From: Aspidiotus rigidus
Lineage: Eukaryota; Arthropoda; Insecta; Hemiptera; Diaspididae
Reading direction: 5' to 3'
DNA length: 64,000 nt
Assembly (NCBI GenBank): GCA_035079385.1
Contig: JAVHKY010000008.1
Location: 3,084,001 to 3,148,000, forward strand
Part shown: positions 49,870 to 60,619 of the stretch, in pieces
Position numbering within the stretch: the stretch's first letter is position 1
Layout of the letters: every line of letters begins with the position of its first letter
Program-made: the position numbers and the translations under genes
Notes under the pieces: generated by a model
What the model saw: the letters and a program-made list of their open reading frames with translations, nothing else
The model's database searches: none
Told to the model about the DNA's origin: nothing

Positions 49870-50023
49870 CATTCGGAAACGACTGAAAGTACTGTGTGGA
49901 AGACGAGGACTGTATCAACAATTCCGTTGGTATCCTATGAAGTACAGAAGCTTCGAAAAATTGTTCCTTCTGTTCTACTAGGGCGTCTTCGGTAAAAGAA
50001 ACGGGTGCCATGTTTCAACAGAC
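49870..50023 (-). CDS. First coding exon of an unrecognised gene
   Basis: On the - strand a good acceptor ('ttctttctccaacag') at 50024 opens a 154-nt exon. After 12 nt of leader it starts ATG at 50011 and encodes 47 codons ('MAPVSFTEDALVEQKEQFFE', 'SVLHRIPTELLIQ', 'QYFQSFPN') plus one base, then a strong donor (AATG|gtaagc) at 49869. Kozak context (AAACATGG) is good. The peptide is not low-complexity and has amphipathic helical character. I do not recognise it. The 5'UTR exon and promoter are probably within 50100-50500. The next exons would be at lower coordinates; a candidate terminal exon is 31095-31403, unproven. Confidence 0.5.
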
Positions 50024-50029
50024 CTGTTG

Positions 50030-52840
50030 GAGAAAGAAAAAAATTAAAATTACCATCGTAAAAATATAAGACCCATAAAAGTTGTCTGTAACGAAATACG
50101 AGGACGGAATGAATCGTTCTGGATAAGGTTACGATATAGTCGAAAGGTTGCAACGGCCGGGGCCAGGTCTCGAGAGCTTAAATTTAAGTCGATAAAAGTA
50201 TTCGGTAACAGAGGTGGTAACTGGGCTAAACACGTACATGTACAAGTACATTTGTATAGGTAAAGCGAAACGAGTGCATGCAGCTTTCGACAGAAGCGAC
50301 TGCGACACCGGGCAGACATATCGTTGTATGAGGGGGATGGTGGAATACAGCAGACTACGTAATCGCAAGGTCGCGGTCACACTATACTTATTCCATTCGC
50401 AAGTCGAACACGTGCAGAAAATAACATTGAATTCCGCCGAAATGATATTTTCCTCTCTATACGTTTCCCAAGTATAGACGTACGTACAGTTTAGTACTTA
50501 CGCTATAAGATTTTCACCACCGTGGTCGTGTTTCCCATTTTATTTATTTATTTACTTTTTTATGTCGACATTTTTTTATTTATATAATACTTTTACGAGA
50601 CAAAATCGCAAAATTCGATCGGAATTCCACCATTAAATGTGGGTCCTAAGATCAACGACAATTCGATCACTCTCAACATTACGGATTACAATTTACAAAT
50701 ATTGCAATTTATTGCATAAGTACGACGGTCACTTTAATTCTGGATGTATTTACCAGTCACCTAGATTTAAAATTAAATATTCTCGACCTTGAGAAAATTC
50801 TGAGAAATCATTTCAAAAAATGAAATACCATACCTATTTCGACGTCTCACTACGTAATTCATTTCTATGGCGCGCATAAACCCGTGTTTATTTCTCCGAT
50901 TTAATGTAAAGAAAAGAAAAAACGAGGAGGTGAGTCAAACGGAAAATATGAGTGACGATTCGGGTGGAGAGTCAGATCAGGTTATAAGAATGTGTCCAAG
51001 AGCAGACATTCGGATCAGATAAATTATCTTGACTGAAATGAGAAAATGGAAATAAAAATTCGCGGAGTCCCTTTCCGAGTGGGAAATCTGTCTACGAGAG
51101 ATGTTTCGATTTCGATGATCGAAAAACAATTCGAAGTCCCTACCTTTCTTATACACAGCTTGATCGTCGAAATTGTTCGGAGTCCCCATCCCAATATAAT
51201 ACAGCTCATCCTCCCTCCCGCTGGATGATCGGAATTTTTCCAAAACTTCTCCCCTTTTTCACAACTCGATTGTTGGAATTGTATTCAGAGTCCACAGCCA
51301 TCTCCGGAAAAATCTTCAAATTTTCTCACACATTACAGTTTCTAATGTCACTCCTCCTGCCTTCTTGAACTAGACCTTGATTTCAAAATAAAAATCAACT
51401 TAAGATAAATACACATAAAAAAAAAGCTTTTTCTTTCGATAGTCTCAATTCAGACTCAGAATATCACCTTACCCTCGGTTTGAGTGTCGTAAAAATTCCT
51501 AGCGGTTTGAATTCTCAGCGCAATATTTTTTACGATGAGCAGTTATGACGTAGTATAAAGTAGGTACCTCGAGTAAAGTCCCTAAATTAGAAACGTGCCA
51601 CGAGAAGGGGCCGTTGATAAATTAACACGTGTATTTCGAAAACAGATAAAAGAAAAATGGAAATTTTAGCGATTCACTCGAACTTTTGAAAGAGCATAAA
51701 AGTCTGAGATAAGTATAGTATTATCGACTAATAAGTTATGAATGTTCGCTCCTCATGTAGAGTGGGCTTTCAAATTCGAAATATCGTATCATTCATCAGA
51801 ATCGTTTTCAAATAGCGCCGACTTATTTTTAATATCTAAATGAATCATCAATATAGTCTTATCGACACATCTATCGCTTTGAAGTCAGTTAACTTCCACT
51901 GCTTTTCATTAAAATTGGTACAACGCTTCAAACACGAGTAACCTCAATAGCTGACGTACTCATGTAGATAATATTGGAACATTTGGGAGTCATAATAAAT
52001 GATAAACACTCGAATTATGGTTTTCTTTACGCACAAACGAAGAACATTTCATTTTAGTTTTAAGGTTTCAAGTTATGTAAATTGCTCAAATTATCACGAA
52101 CGTGTTATTCCCAGCACGTGATAGACTGAGGAAGAATAGAGAGCGAAGGGAAAAAATAGTTTTTTAAATGAGCCTTGATGAGGTATGTTCTTAATAGTTT
52201 GACTTTCTGTTGAACTGAGGTGAAAGGAAAAAATTGAGGGGTACAGGGGTTGATCGGTAGGAAAACCAGAGGTTGAAAGCTGGTAAGCAATGGACCACTA
52301 GGGGCTTCAATAATATAATTAAATACCCGATTGTGAAAATTAATACTCTGATGAACAGGAATTGAATGGATATTTTTCCTTCCATAATTATTTCAATGAT
52401 GAATTTTATTTGAAAAAACTGAAAATTATAGAAGAGATGTTTGTTTCGTCAGTCGATAAGCACATCGTTCGTTTCTTCAGCTTCTCAATCTTGAATATAA
52501 ACATCGAAGTTGGGTATGACCACCTGTTGAAGCTTTAGACCTTACCGATAGAATTTGCGATGGGTCTTCGCCTCCTGATCTCTAAGAATTGACTTATTTA
52601 CTGTAATCATAAGATCCTTCGAGACTTGTACATCGATGTGAAAATTCCTTCCCTCGTTTTACTAATGACTTTCATATCGCTCATCTCGTTCTTAATATCG
52701 TTATAAGTCGTTTTCATCGTGGTATTCTTCAATCCTATCTTTTTCCTTGTCGGTCGAGCCTACCAACATCGACATAAATACATCTAGGAAAAATTCCTAT
52801 GTGTGTATTAAAAGTACAATTTGAATATAAAAATAAGGAT
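50030..52840. other. No gene seen
   Basis: The segment 50100-50480 is somewhat richer in CpG and could hold the promoter of the - strand gene that starts at 49870-50023. The rest is AT-rich with short unsupported ORFs. Confidence 0.35.
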
Positions 52841-53296
52841 CTGCATGCTCGTCACGTTTCCATTAAATTGGGACATATGCACTTTATGATGTCATCAATC
52901 CATGACGTTCTCAACTCCAACCTTGATGATCTCACCAACCCATTACATCACTCGTTATCACTCCTAACCTTAGGACATATATACTTTTGTAACGTCATCA
53001 ACTCCACGTCATCTCTCCTAACCTCGGGATAGAAACATTCTCAACCTAGGCTCACTCCTTAATCTTGAGATGTATACACTTTTGCGACATCATCAGCCCG
53101 TGATGTCATCAACCCGTGACGTTATCCTCAACCTTGTATAGACGTCATCACTTCTAGCTTTAGGACGTATACATCATCAGCCTTAGGGACGTCATCACTC
53201 CTAACCTCAGAACATATACACTTTTGTGGCGTCATAAATCCGTGATGTCATCCCCAACCTTAGAGACGTTATCATTCCTAACCTTAGGACATATTA
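52840..53296. repeat. Degenerate 'gacgtcatca' satellite-like array
   Basis: Loose repetition of 'ccttaggacatatacacttt', 'tgtgacgtcatcaacccgtg' and 'atgtcatc' with variable spacing. Further pieces lie at 53690-53733, 56948-57082, 57446-57654, 58260-58360 and 60470-60610. Together they look like one old array cut apart by transposon insertions. Confidence 0.75.
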
Positions 53297-53681
53297 CACT
53301 AGGCAACAATCAGAAATTTTTTGAAAATTGCCGAAGTGAAATAGGTTGCATCTAGAAGCATTTTTTGCGCTGATTTCAGAACCGTTTTCCGTTTTTTGAT
53401 AGGAGGTCGCGTTTTCTTGTTATCACTTTGTTTAGTTGCCGCGTATTGTCGCGAGACCAAGCGTTCCTTATCGAGCGTTGATACTGCTATCGTTGATCGA
53501 AGCTCGATAAAGAACGCTTCATCTCGCGACAATGCGCGGCAACTAAACAAAGTGATAACAAGAAAACGCGACCTCCTATCAAAAAACGGAAAACGGTTCT
53601 GAAATCAGCGCAAAAAATACTTCTGGATACAACCTATCTCACTTCGGCAATTTTCAAAAAATTTTTAATTGTTGTCTAGTG
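53297..53681. mobile_element. CACTA-like foldback MITE, 385 bp, TTA target duplication
   Basis: Begins CACTAGGCAACAATC and ends GTTGTCTAGTG, with TTA on both sides (53294-53296 and 53682-53684). The 5'-CACTA end and 3-bp duplication fit the CACTA/EnSpm superfamily. The arms run about 180 bp with roughly 94% identity ('ggaggtcgcgttttcttgtt', 'ttgtttagttgccgcg'), leaving a ~25 bp centre. No transposase. Confidence 0.75.
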
Positions 53682-53717
53682 TTATGCGCCCTCAACTTTA
53701 GTAACATCGCCACTCCC

Positions 53718-53733
53718 TAACCTTGGTACATAT
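53718..53733 (+). repeat. Left 16-bp target-site duplication of the R1-like LINE
   Basis: TAACCTTGGTACATAT recurs without change at 56948-56963, directly after the LINE 3' tail. Confidence 0.9.
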
Positions 53734-53838
53734 ACTGAGGTTTATCTTTATAGGGGTGAAATTCGAGTCCCTCGAGGCTATAGTTCTCATCACAGTGACG
53801 ATGTTGCTGTAATCTATCATAATTCCATAAAAGTCGAA

Positions 53839-56613
53839 ATGCTTTTCAAGACAGGTTTTCTTCTTATTTTTAAAATCGATGACTTTACTGTATTTGCAAA
53901 TTATTGGCCTCCCAAACAAGAAATAACTGACAAGTTGAGCCTACTGGGTTCGAAAATAAATGCCTATACAAAAAATAAAATCGTACTGGGTGATTTCAAT
54001 GTGAGATCGAAAATTTTTGAAAAACTTAAGAAACCTTTAAATCTATATAATAAGAGAGGAGAAAGGCTTGAAAACTTTATTTTGGCTAATAACCTGATAA
54101 TTAAGAACACATATAATCTTCCCACCTTCAGAAATCACAATGGTAAGAGTGTTATTGACCTTGTTCTAGTGTCAGAGAATGCAGGGCCACGAGTCACTTC
54201 TGTTAAGCTTGATACTAACACAGGAACGCCCCACATGAGCTTAATTTTTGGAGTACGTTTGAAGGACACGAAAGAGATACCGCCTGAAAACTTTGAAGAA
54301 ATTATTAATTATAAACAGCTGGATAGAAAAATTACACAGAAAAATCTTGCAAACTTTGAGCAAATATTTAGGAAATGTAGGACAGCAGACACTCTGAGTA
54401 GAGAGATTGAAGTGTTCAACAGTTTCCTGACTAGTTGTATTAAGGAATCTACTGAACGAAGAAAAATTGAAAAGAATAACTGGTGGACATATGAACTTAG
54501 TAGAAGGAAAAACGAAATCAAAAAACTAAGACGTAAAGAATTTAGACTTAGAGAAGCAATGGAGAAGGAGATCATGAGAAATAAAATAAAGGAACTCAAT
54601 AAAGAATATAAAAATATTATTAGAGAAGTAAAGCGCAAGGCATGGAAAAAACAGGTTGAAAATTCAGAAATCTGGAAGGGTCCCTACAAAGCCCTGGTTG
54701 GCAAAAATACCAAACTTAAATTACCATCACTCATTAAAGACAACAGTATAATCACTGAAGAAAATGAAAAATATAAAGTAATCATGGAAGAAATTTTCCC
54801 TCGCACTTCTGATACACTCCAAAAAATAGTAGAGAGAAGGTTTGAATGTAAATATGTGCTGGACAGACCCACTATTGATAATATAATTAAAAAACTTAAA
54901 AATAAAAAGGCCCCAGGGCACGATGGAATCTCTAATTCCGTGATTAAAATGCTTCACAAAAAACAACCTTCCCTCTTGGTGACTCTGCTGAATAAATGTC
55001 TATCATTGAGAAACTTTCCTGTGGTTTGGAAAAATGGAAAGATCAAGCTTCTGAATAAACCTGACAAAAATCCTGAGGATATAAAAAGCTATAGGCCCAT
55101 TACCCTCCTTTCTTCCCTCGGTAAAATCTTTGAGAAAGTAATAAAAATTTTCCTAGAAGAAGAACTAGAAAAACGCAGTTGTCTTCATGAAAATCAATTT
55201 GCCTACAGAAAAGATAAATCAACCGAAAAGGCAGCCAGTCTGGTTGTTGATACAATTGAAAAACTACAAAAAATGTACAGTCATGTGGTTTTGGTGAGCT
55301 TCGATGTTTCGGGCGCGTTTGATAGGGTTAGGTGGTCTTCCATTATTGAAATATTGAAAACTCATAAAATTCCCAACTCCCTTCTTTCTATCTTGCAGAA
55401 CTATCTGACCGAAAGAACAGTTGGACACTATACAGAGAGTAAAAAACCGGAATTTGCTATTAAATTGACGGCTGGAGTTCCTCAGGGGTCTGTCTTAGGA
55501 CCTATTCTGTTTAATGTTGCCATGTCCACATTACATGAGATAGCCCTAAAAAGGGGGCAGGAATTAGTTAGCTATGCTGATGACCTAATCCTAATCTCTG
55601 GCATTGACAGGGAATCAGATTTGGATAAAATTGACTCCACAATATGTGAACTTAGTCAACAATTAGAATATCTGGGGCTGGCCTTCAATGAATGTAAAAC
55701 GCAAATGATGGTTGTTAGCAAGAAACATAATAAAAGAAAAATTAAGGAAATAACTGAACAAGTAATTAAAATTAATGGAAATGAGATATCGATAGCTAAC
55801 TCAATAAAATATCTTGGTCTGATAATCGATGAACATCTTAATTATCAAGAGCACACACAATACATTTGTCAAAAGATACAGAAATATTATAACTGCTTCA
55901 GATCCTTATATGGGAAGGAATGGGGTTTAAACTGTAAACAGCGAATCACTCTCTATAAAGCGATCTTTGAATCAATCACTTCCTATTGTTCTAGTATTTA
56001 TTACAGTAGAATTAACAAGAATCAAATAAAAAAAATACTTAGCTTACAGAGAGCCGTTCTAATAGGATGTATAGCGGGCTATCGTACTTTGTCCTACCCC
56101 TCAACCAATATTATAGCAGGTATTATGCCAATTGACATTAAGCTTAAACTGATTAATAAGATCAAAAAAAGGAATTCTGAGAATAAACGTCAAAATATAA
56201 TAAATAAAAGAAAGTATATGGAGGAAGCACTTGATGAATGGAATGACCGATATACGGGGTGCATGATCAGTGAACATGTAAAAAAAATGATTCCTAGTGT
56301 GCACGAAAGAACAGTAATGGGGAAACACCTACCGATAAATTATTACATTACTCAGGGACTATCGGGACATGGGAAATGCGCAGAATATCTTTACAGATTT
56401 AAAATAACCGAAAACAAAAGGTGTAGAGACTGTGACGCTGAGACAGATAGTATGTTTCATACCATCTTTGAATGTCCCGTTCAGGAGAGTAAAAGAGCTT
56501 TTTTTGGAATCAATGAAAAATTTAAGAAGGTAACTGATCTCGACAGAGGGGAACTTGTGAGACTGACGGGTTACCTTTTTGAGGTTCTGAGTGCCAAAAT
56601 CATAATAGATTAG
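53839..56613 (+). CDS. Endonuclease (partial)/reverse transcriptase of an R1-like LINE, 924 aa
   Basis: The frame is open from the 5' junction (codons from 53737, 'EVYLYRGEI', 'HHSDDVAVIYHNS') through ATG 53839 to TAG 56611-56613. The C-terminal half of an apurinic-type endonuclease is present ('NYWPP' at 21-25, 'LGDFN' at 50-54), but its N-terminal catalytic part is lost, so target nicking should fail. Reverse transcriptase follows: 'SYRPITLLSSLGK' near 418, 'SFDVSGAFD' near 487, 'AGVPQGSVLGP' near 545, 'YADD' at 579-582 with both catalytic Asp, and 'KYLGLIIDEHLNY' near 660. The C-terminal knuckle is C862-x2-C865-x8-H874-x4-C879. There is no RNase H, as in the R1 group; the clade is inferred from motifs. 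The first ORF is absent. The ATG is internal, so natural translation start is unknown. Confidence 0.9.
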   Translation: MLFKTGFLLIFKIDDFTVFANYWPPKQEITDKLSLLGSKINAYTKNKIVLGDFNVRSKIFEKLKKPLNLYNKRGERLENFILANNLIIKNTYNLPTFRNHNGKSVIDLVLVSENAGPRVTSVKLDTNTGTPHMSLIFGVRLKDTKEIPPENFEEIINYKQLDRKITQKNLANFEQIFRKCRTADTLSREIEVFNSFLTSCIKESTERRKIEKNNWWTYELSRRKNEIKKLRRKEFRLREAMEKEIMRNKIKELNKEYKNIIREVKRKAWKKQVENSEIWKGPYKALVGKNTKLKLPSLIKDNSIITEENEKYKVIMEEIFPRTSDTLQKIVERRFECKYVLDRPTIDNIIKKLKNKKAPGHDGISNSVIKMLHKKQPSLLVTLLNKCLSLRNFPVVWKNGKIKLLNKPDKNPEDIKSYRPITLLSSLGKIFEKVIKIFLEEELEKRSCLHENQFAYRKDKSTEKAASLVVDTIEKLQKMYSHVVLVSFDVSGAFDRVRWSSIIEILKTHKIPNSLLSILQNYLTERTVGHYTESKKPEFAIKLTAGVPQGSVLGPILFNVAMSTLHEIALKRGQELVSYADDLILISGIDRESDLDKIDSTICELSQQLEYLGLAFNECKTQMMVVSKKHNKRKIKEITEQVIKINGNEISIANSIKYLGLIIDEHLNYQEHTQYICQKIQKYYNCFRSLYGKEWGLNCKQRITLYKAIFESITSYCSSIYYSRINKNQIKKILSLQRAVLIGCIAGYRTLSYPSTNIIAGIMPIDIKLKLINKIKKRNSENKRQNIINKRKYMEEALDEWNDRYTGCMISEHVKKMIPSVHERTVMGKHLPINYYITQGLSGHGKCAEYLYRFKITENKRCRDCDAETDSMFHTIFECPVQESKRAFFGINEKFKKVTDLDRGELVRLTGYLFEVLSAKIIID

Positions 56614-56633
56614 TCCTGTGGTCGTGGTTCGTC

Positions 56634-56684
56634 TGATTTTTTTTTTTTTTTTTTTTTTTTATTTTATTTTATTTTATTTTATTT

Positions 56685-56715
<31 letters not shown>

Positions 56716-56870
56716 GTATTATTTTTATTTTTCATTTCATTTTTTATTTATTTATTTATTTTTTTTTTTTATTTTTTTTTTTTTTTTTTAATTTTATTTA
56801 TTTATTATTATTATTATTATTATTTTTATTTATATTTTATTTGTTTATTTTATTTTATTTTATTTTGAAA
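56634..56870. repeat. T/A low-complexity tract in the LINE 3'UTR
   Basis: Runs of T with (TTTTA)n, (TTA)n and (TTTA)n blocks. It lies between the LINE stop codon and the unique 3' end. Confidence 0.9.
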
Positions 56871-56947
56871 TTGATCTTCTTGGAATCTGCTGACTGATAG
56901 GCTCATGTAAGAGCAGCAGTCGAAAATAATCTAAATAAATATATATA

Positions 56948-56963
56948 TAACCTTGGTACATAT
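56948..56963 (+). repeat. Right 16-bp target-site duplication of the R1-like LINE
   Basis: Identical to 53718-53733; afterwards the satellite-like 'gacgttctgaac' sequence resumes. Confidence 0.9.
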
Positions 56964-57082
56964 GACGTTCTGAACTCAAACCCTGATGATGTCATTAACC
57001 CATGACATCATCCCCAACCTTGAATACATCATCACTCCTAACCTTCATCAACCTTAGGAACGTCAACACTCCCAACCTCAGA

Positions 57083-57445
57083 CAAGGGTGGTAAGCTTAA
57101 GTTTTATTCAAGATTTAAGCCGTAAATAAGCTAAAGCGCAATAATTTTTATTCGCTTAATCAAGTGACTTAATGAGCGAAACAAAAGCTTGAAACTTAAA
57201 AAAATGAAAATTATGTTTTTTCTAATAAAAACATGTTTTTTCCAACAAAAACATGTTTTGTACTTTCAGCTTCAAGCTTTAAGCATAATTTTCAAGCTAA
57301 AACTCGTAAATCTTGAATAAGCCCTAAGTTCTAGCAAAAAGAAATTTTATTTCAGGCTTAAGCCTTAAGCTTAAGCGCAAAGAAATTGTACTTTAAGTGT
57401 AAGCCTCAAGCTTAAGCCCTAAAATCGAATTACTTACCCGCATTG
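57083..57445 (-). mobile_element. hAT-like MITE, copy 1 (363 bp)
   Basis: Starts CAAGGGTGGTAAGCTTAAG. The other end is a decayed complement ('cttacccgcattg'). The interior is rich in 'cttaagctt' and 'acatgttttt' words. It aligns in opposite orientation with 57655-58259. Flanks 'cctcaga' and 'actcaga' are a likely imperfect target duplication. Confidence 0.7.
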
Positions 57446-57654
57446 ACTCAGAATATATACACGTTTGTAACGTCATTCCCAACGTTAAAAACGTTATCAC
57501 TCCTAATCTCAGGACAAATACACCCTCAATCTTATTAACATCATCACTCTTCAACCTTGAGACACGTACACTTTCGTGACGTCATCAACTCGTGATGTTC
57601 TGAGCTTCCAAACTCGATGATGTCATCAACCCGTAACATCAACCCATAACTTGG

Positions 57655-58259
57655 CAAGGGTGGTAAGCGATTCGATTTTAAAGCTTAAGCTTAAGGCTTA
57701 AACTCAAAATAGAATTTCTTTTCGCTTAAGCTTGAGGCTTAAACTTGAAATAGGATTTCTGTTCGCTTAAGCCCAAGCTTTAAACTTGAAATAGGATTTC
57801 TTTTCGCTTAAGCTTAAGGCTTATTTAAGATTTAGGAGTTTTAACTTAAAACTTAATTAAGACTTCTCATCAGTTTGAGCTGAATCGCTTAATGCTTAAG
57901 CTTAAAGCTTAAAGTTGAAAGAACAAAACATGTTTTCGTTGGAAAAAACATGTTTTTTAAAAAACAAACATGTTTTTGTTGGAAAAAACACGTTTTTGTC
58001 AGAAAAAATATGTTTTCGCCTTTTTCAAGTTTTAAGCTTTTGTTTTGCTTATTAAGTCGCTTATTTAAGCAAATGGAAAATCGTTTTGGAAGTCGCTTAA
58101 TTAAGTAAATGTAAAATCGTTTTGCTTATTAAATCGCTTAATTAAGCGAATGAAAATCGTTTCGCTTTTCAAGTTGCTTAATTAAGCGAATGAAAAATCG
58201 TTTCGCTTTAGCTTATTTACGGCTCAAAACTTGAATAAAACTTAAGCTTACCACCCTTG
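57655..58259 (+). mobile_element. hAT-like MITE, copy 2 (605 bp)
   Basis: Starts CAAGGGTGGTAAGC and ends GCTTACCACCCTTG. It is flanked by TAACTTGG (57647-57654) and TAACTTAG (58260-58267), an 8-bp target duplication with one change. 'CA.GGGTGG' ends and 8-bp duplications are typical of hAT elements. The interior repeats 'tttcgcttaagctt', 'aaaaaacatgttttt' and 'cgcttaattaagcga', including short palindromes. No transposase. Confidence 0.8.
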
Positions 58260-58722
58260 TAACTTAGACCATCTCTCCTACATACTTTTGTGACGTGATC
58301 AACCTGTGACTTCGTCGCCCTCGACCTCAGTGACGTCATCACCCTTAACCTTGAAACACGTTTCTATTTGTATGGACGGACGTTTTGGAGGTGAATTACA
58401 CTGTCCAACAAGAAAAAAATTTTTGCAGTCACATGATAAAGTCAAGTTGATTCTTAAAGTATTTTCAACGCTGAACACGATGCCGTGAGCCGTTTTTCTC
58501 CAGCAAGTCTATAGTTCTTCTGTAATACCAGTTGAAGAGTTCGAAAATGCTGTAAAATTGACAACTTCAATCAATTATTTTGCTGCGTTCTGAAGAAAAA
58601 TATTAATGAAAAATTTGAACCCTCTTCAATGAAAATAAAAAATCTCAATTTAATAGGATGAGTGCTTACAGAGAAATTACAATTTGTTGAAAAGATGTTC
58701 TGCAAGAAAACCAGCTAACATA

Positions 58723-58850
58723 TGTGACCTGCGATGAGAAAAGGATGCTCATTGCCCTTCGACAGAAACACCATTTGTCTCTGAATAGATACCCAATCAG
58801 GGAGAAATAGTGTTCTTGCGCCAATGGCAATTTTCTCATCGCAGGTCACA
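58723..58850. mobile_element. Hairpin element, family H2, copy 2
   Basis: Ends 'tgtgacctgcgatgagaaaa' and the complement of 'ttttctcatcgcaggtcaca' are a perfect 20-bp inverted pair. Its reverse complement shares 'ttgggt.tattc', 'ggtgtt', 'gggcaatgag' and 'ccttttctcatcg' with 34552-34660, so they are one family. Similarity seems to continue beyond the right arm in both copies. Confidence 0.75.
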
Positions 58851-59447
58851 TATTGATCATAAATCTGTGTGGCAATAAAGCGAGCGAAAAACAATGATAT
58901 TGTTGTTTTCTTGAAACAGTAACTTTTGATCATATTTTGCATTAAAAATATACTAAAAGGTGAAATAAATCTTCATTTTTATTTTTATCATTTTTCCATC
59001 TTATAGACGTAAGTTGATACTCAAATAGCAGGGGGAATTACATATTGGAAACGAGAATTGAAAATTGAATAATTGATTTTTAAAAACCCACCCTACTGTT
59101 TGGATTGACTCAATTTTCATCTGATACAATCTCCTAGGTATGGAGCACGTCACTGCGTTGAAGGAAGGTTCTAATTTTGAATCTGAGCTTTTATTTTCCC
59201 CATTGAAGTTGGTCAATATTGGCATTTTCCACAACTTTAACTCAGAATTGAAGAAAACTGAGACGTGCTAGCAAAAAATGGGAAACAGAATCGTTTTCAG
59301 TGCGAAAATCTACTTTAGAATCAAATTTTGTTTTCAATGTTCCCAAAACACTGTTGGACAGTGTTACTTACTAAAACATTAGATAGGCCAATTACACATT
59401 CGAAAGTATTTTCAGCCTTACGCTACGTTATATTTCAGTCTAGTTTA

Positions 59448-59729
59448 GGGCGGGTTTTTCAATTGTATGTTAACGCGCTATAACTGATTATTAGCGCTAT
59501 CTGGTAGTTAAATTGTTTTTCAAGAGATAACATGTCTGATAGTAATTAACATGTGGTATGAAGCGCATGTTAGCATTTTAACTGAGAGTTTAAATCAACC
59601 AATCAAATTTGTTGTAATTGGATTTAACATCTCTGTTACCTGTCAACTTGAAAAACTCATAACCGAGAGTTAAGCTAACAATCAATTAGCTAACAGCGTG
59701 TTACTAACACCCGATTGAAAAACCCGCCC
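59448..59729. mobile_element. PIF/Harbinger-like MITE, 282 bp, TTA target duplication
   Basis: Starts GGGCGGGTTTTTCAAT and ends ATTGAAAAACCCGCCC, with TTA on both sides (59445-59447 and 59730-59732). A 16-bp perfect inverted end and TTA duplication fit PIF/Harbinger. The interior has several 'gttaac'/'agttaa' words in both directions. No ORF. Confidence 0.85.
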
Positions 59730-60619
59730 TTAGCCTAATATATAACGTACACCTCTAGTATCCTCCTACCTACCTCAACCCCCCCCCCCTCCACCTCGCT
59801 TAGTTTAGTCTTCTCCAACAGTATTACAGGACAAGTCTGCTTAACGCTCCTTAAGCAGTTACTTAAGCTACGCTTTTAGTCTTGGTTAGCACCCTTCCCT
59901 CCGAAAAGACATTAACCCACTTTATTGCTTCCTCACGTCAAGATTTTATTTCCTTATTGATATTCGAGCGGGCTGTTTGTTCATTGAGTTTTGAACCATC
60001 TGTTTTTGTACTGCGAGTATATCTTTAGGGATATTCAAATGTCCTAAGCTCTTAAGAATTTAAACTCCAGCCTTTAACTGCGTCAAAGGCGCCTCAAGGC
60101 AAGTACGAAGCACGAGCACAGGTCCATTAAGGAGTTCTTATTCGTCCAACAATATCTGCTCGCTAAACACGAGTCTGTATCGGCGCCACAGGCCTAACCG
60201 CCAGGCCCAGTACCATATTTCAGGCTAAGCGTTACATTTTTTGGATGAAAAATTTGGTCACGTCATCACCGTGCGACATCATTGTTAGATATTTTTTCTT
60301 TGAGATAAGGTGTGTCGGTGGAAAACCGCTTTTAGTAAGATGTGCTCGCTTCGGAGTCTGGTGAAGGATTGATTTTTCTCTTTTCATGTGATTACCAAAT
60401 CACTTCCCTTATGAGTAATAGGGAGTTTTTCGGATTTGTCATCTATTGTGTCTCATTTTAAGATAAGGTGACGTCATTTCATAATTGTATTGCATGCTTA
60501 ACAATCATCGCACCAAACCTTAAGACGTTTATACTTTTCTCACGGCATCAACCCGTGACGTCATCACCCTTAACCTCAACATTATACACTTTTGTGATGT
60601 CATGACTGCGTTCCATATT

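Larger units (their letters stand above)
53734..56947 (+). mobile_element. R1-like LINE, 5' truncated, recent insertion
   Basis: The element lies exactly between two identical 16-bp duplications inside the satellite-like array. It begins partway through the endonuclease domain and ends with a T/TTTTA/TTA-rich low-complexity 3'UTR (about 56634-56870), a unique piece, and an 'aaataaatatatata' tail. Perfect duplications and an unbroken ORF make it the youngest retrotransposon in the window. Confidence 0.9.

Noticed and set aside
31095..50023. One gene formed by joining the exons at 49870-50023 and 31095-31403
   Set aside because: Phases do not fit directly (phase 1 donor against a phase 0 acceptor) and no linking exon was found; left as a possibility only.
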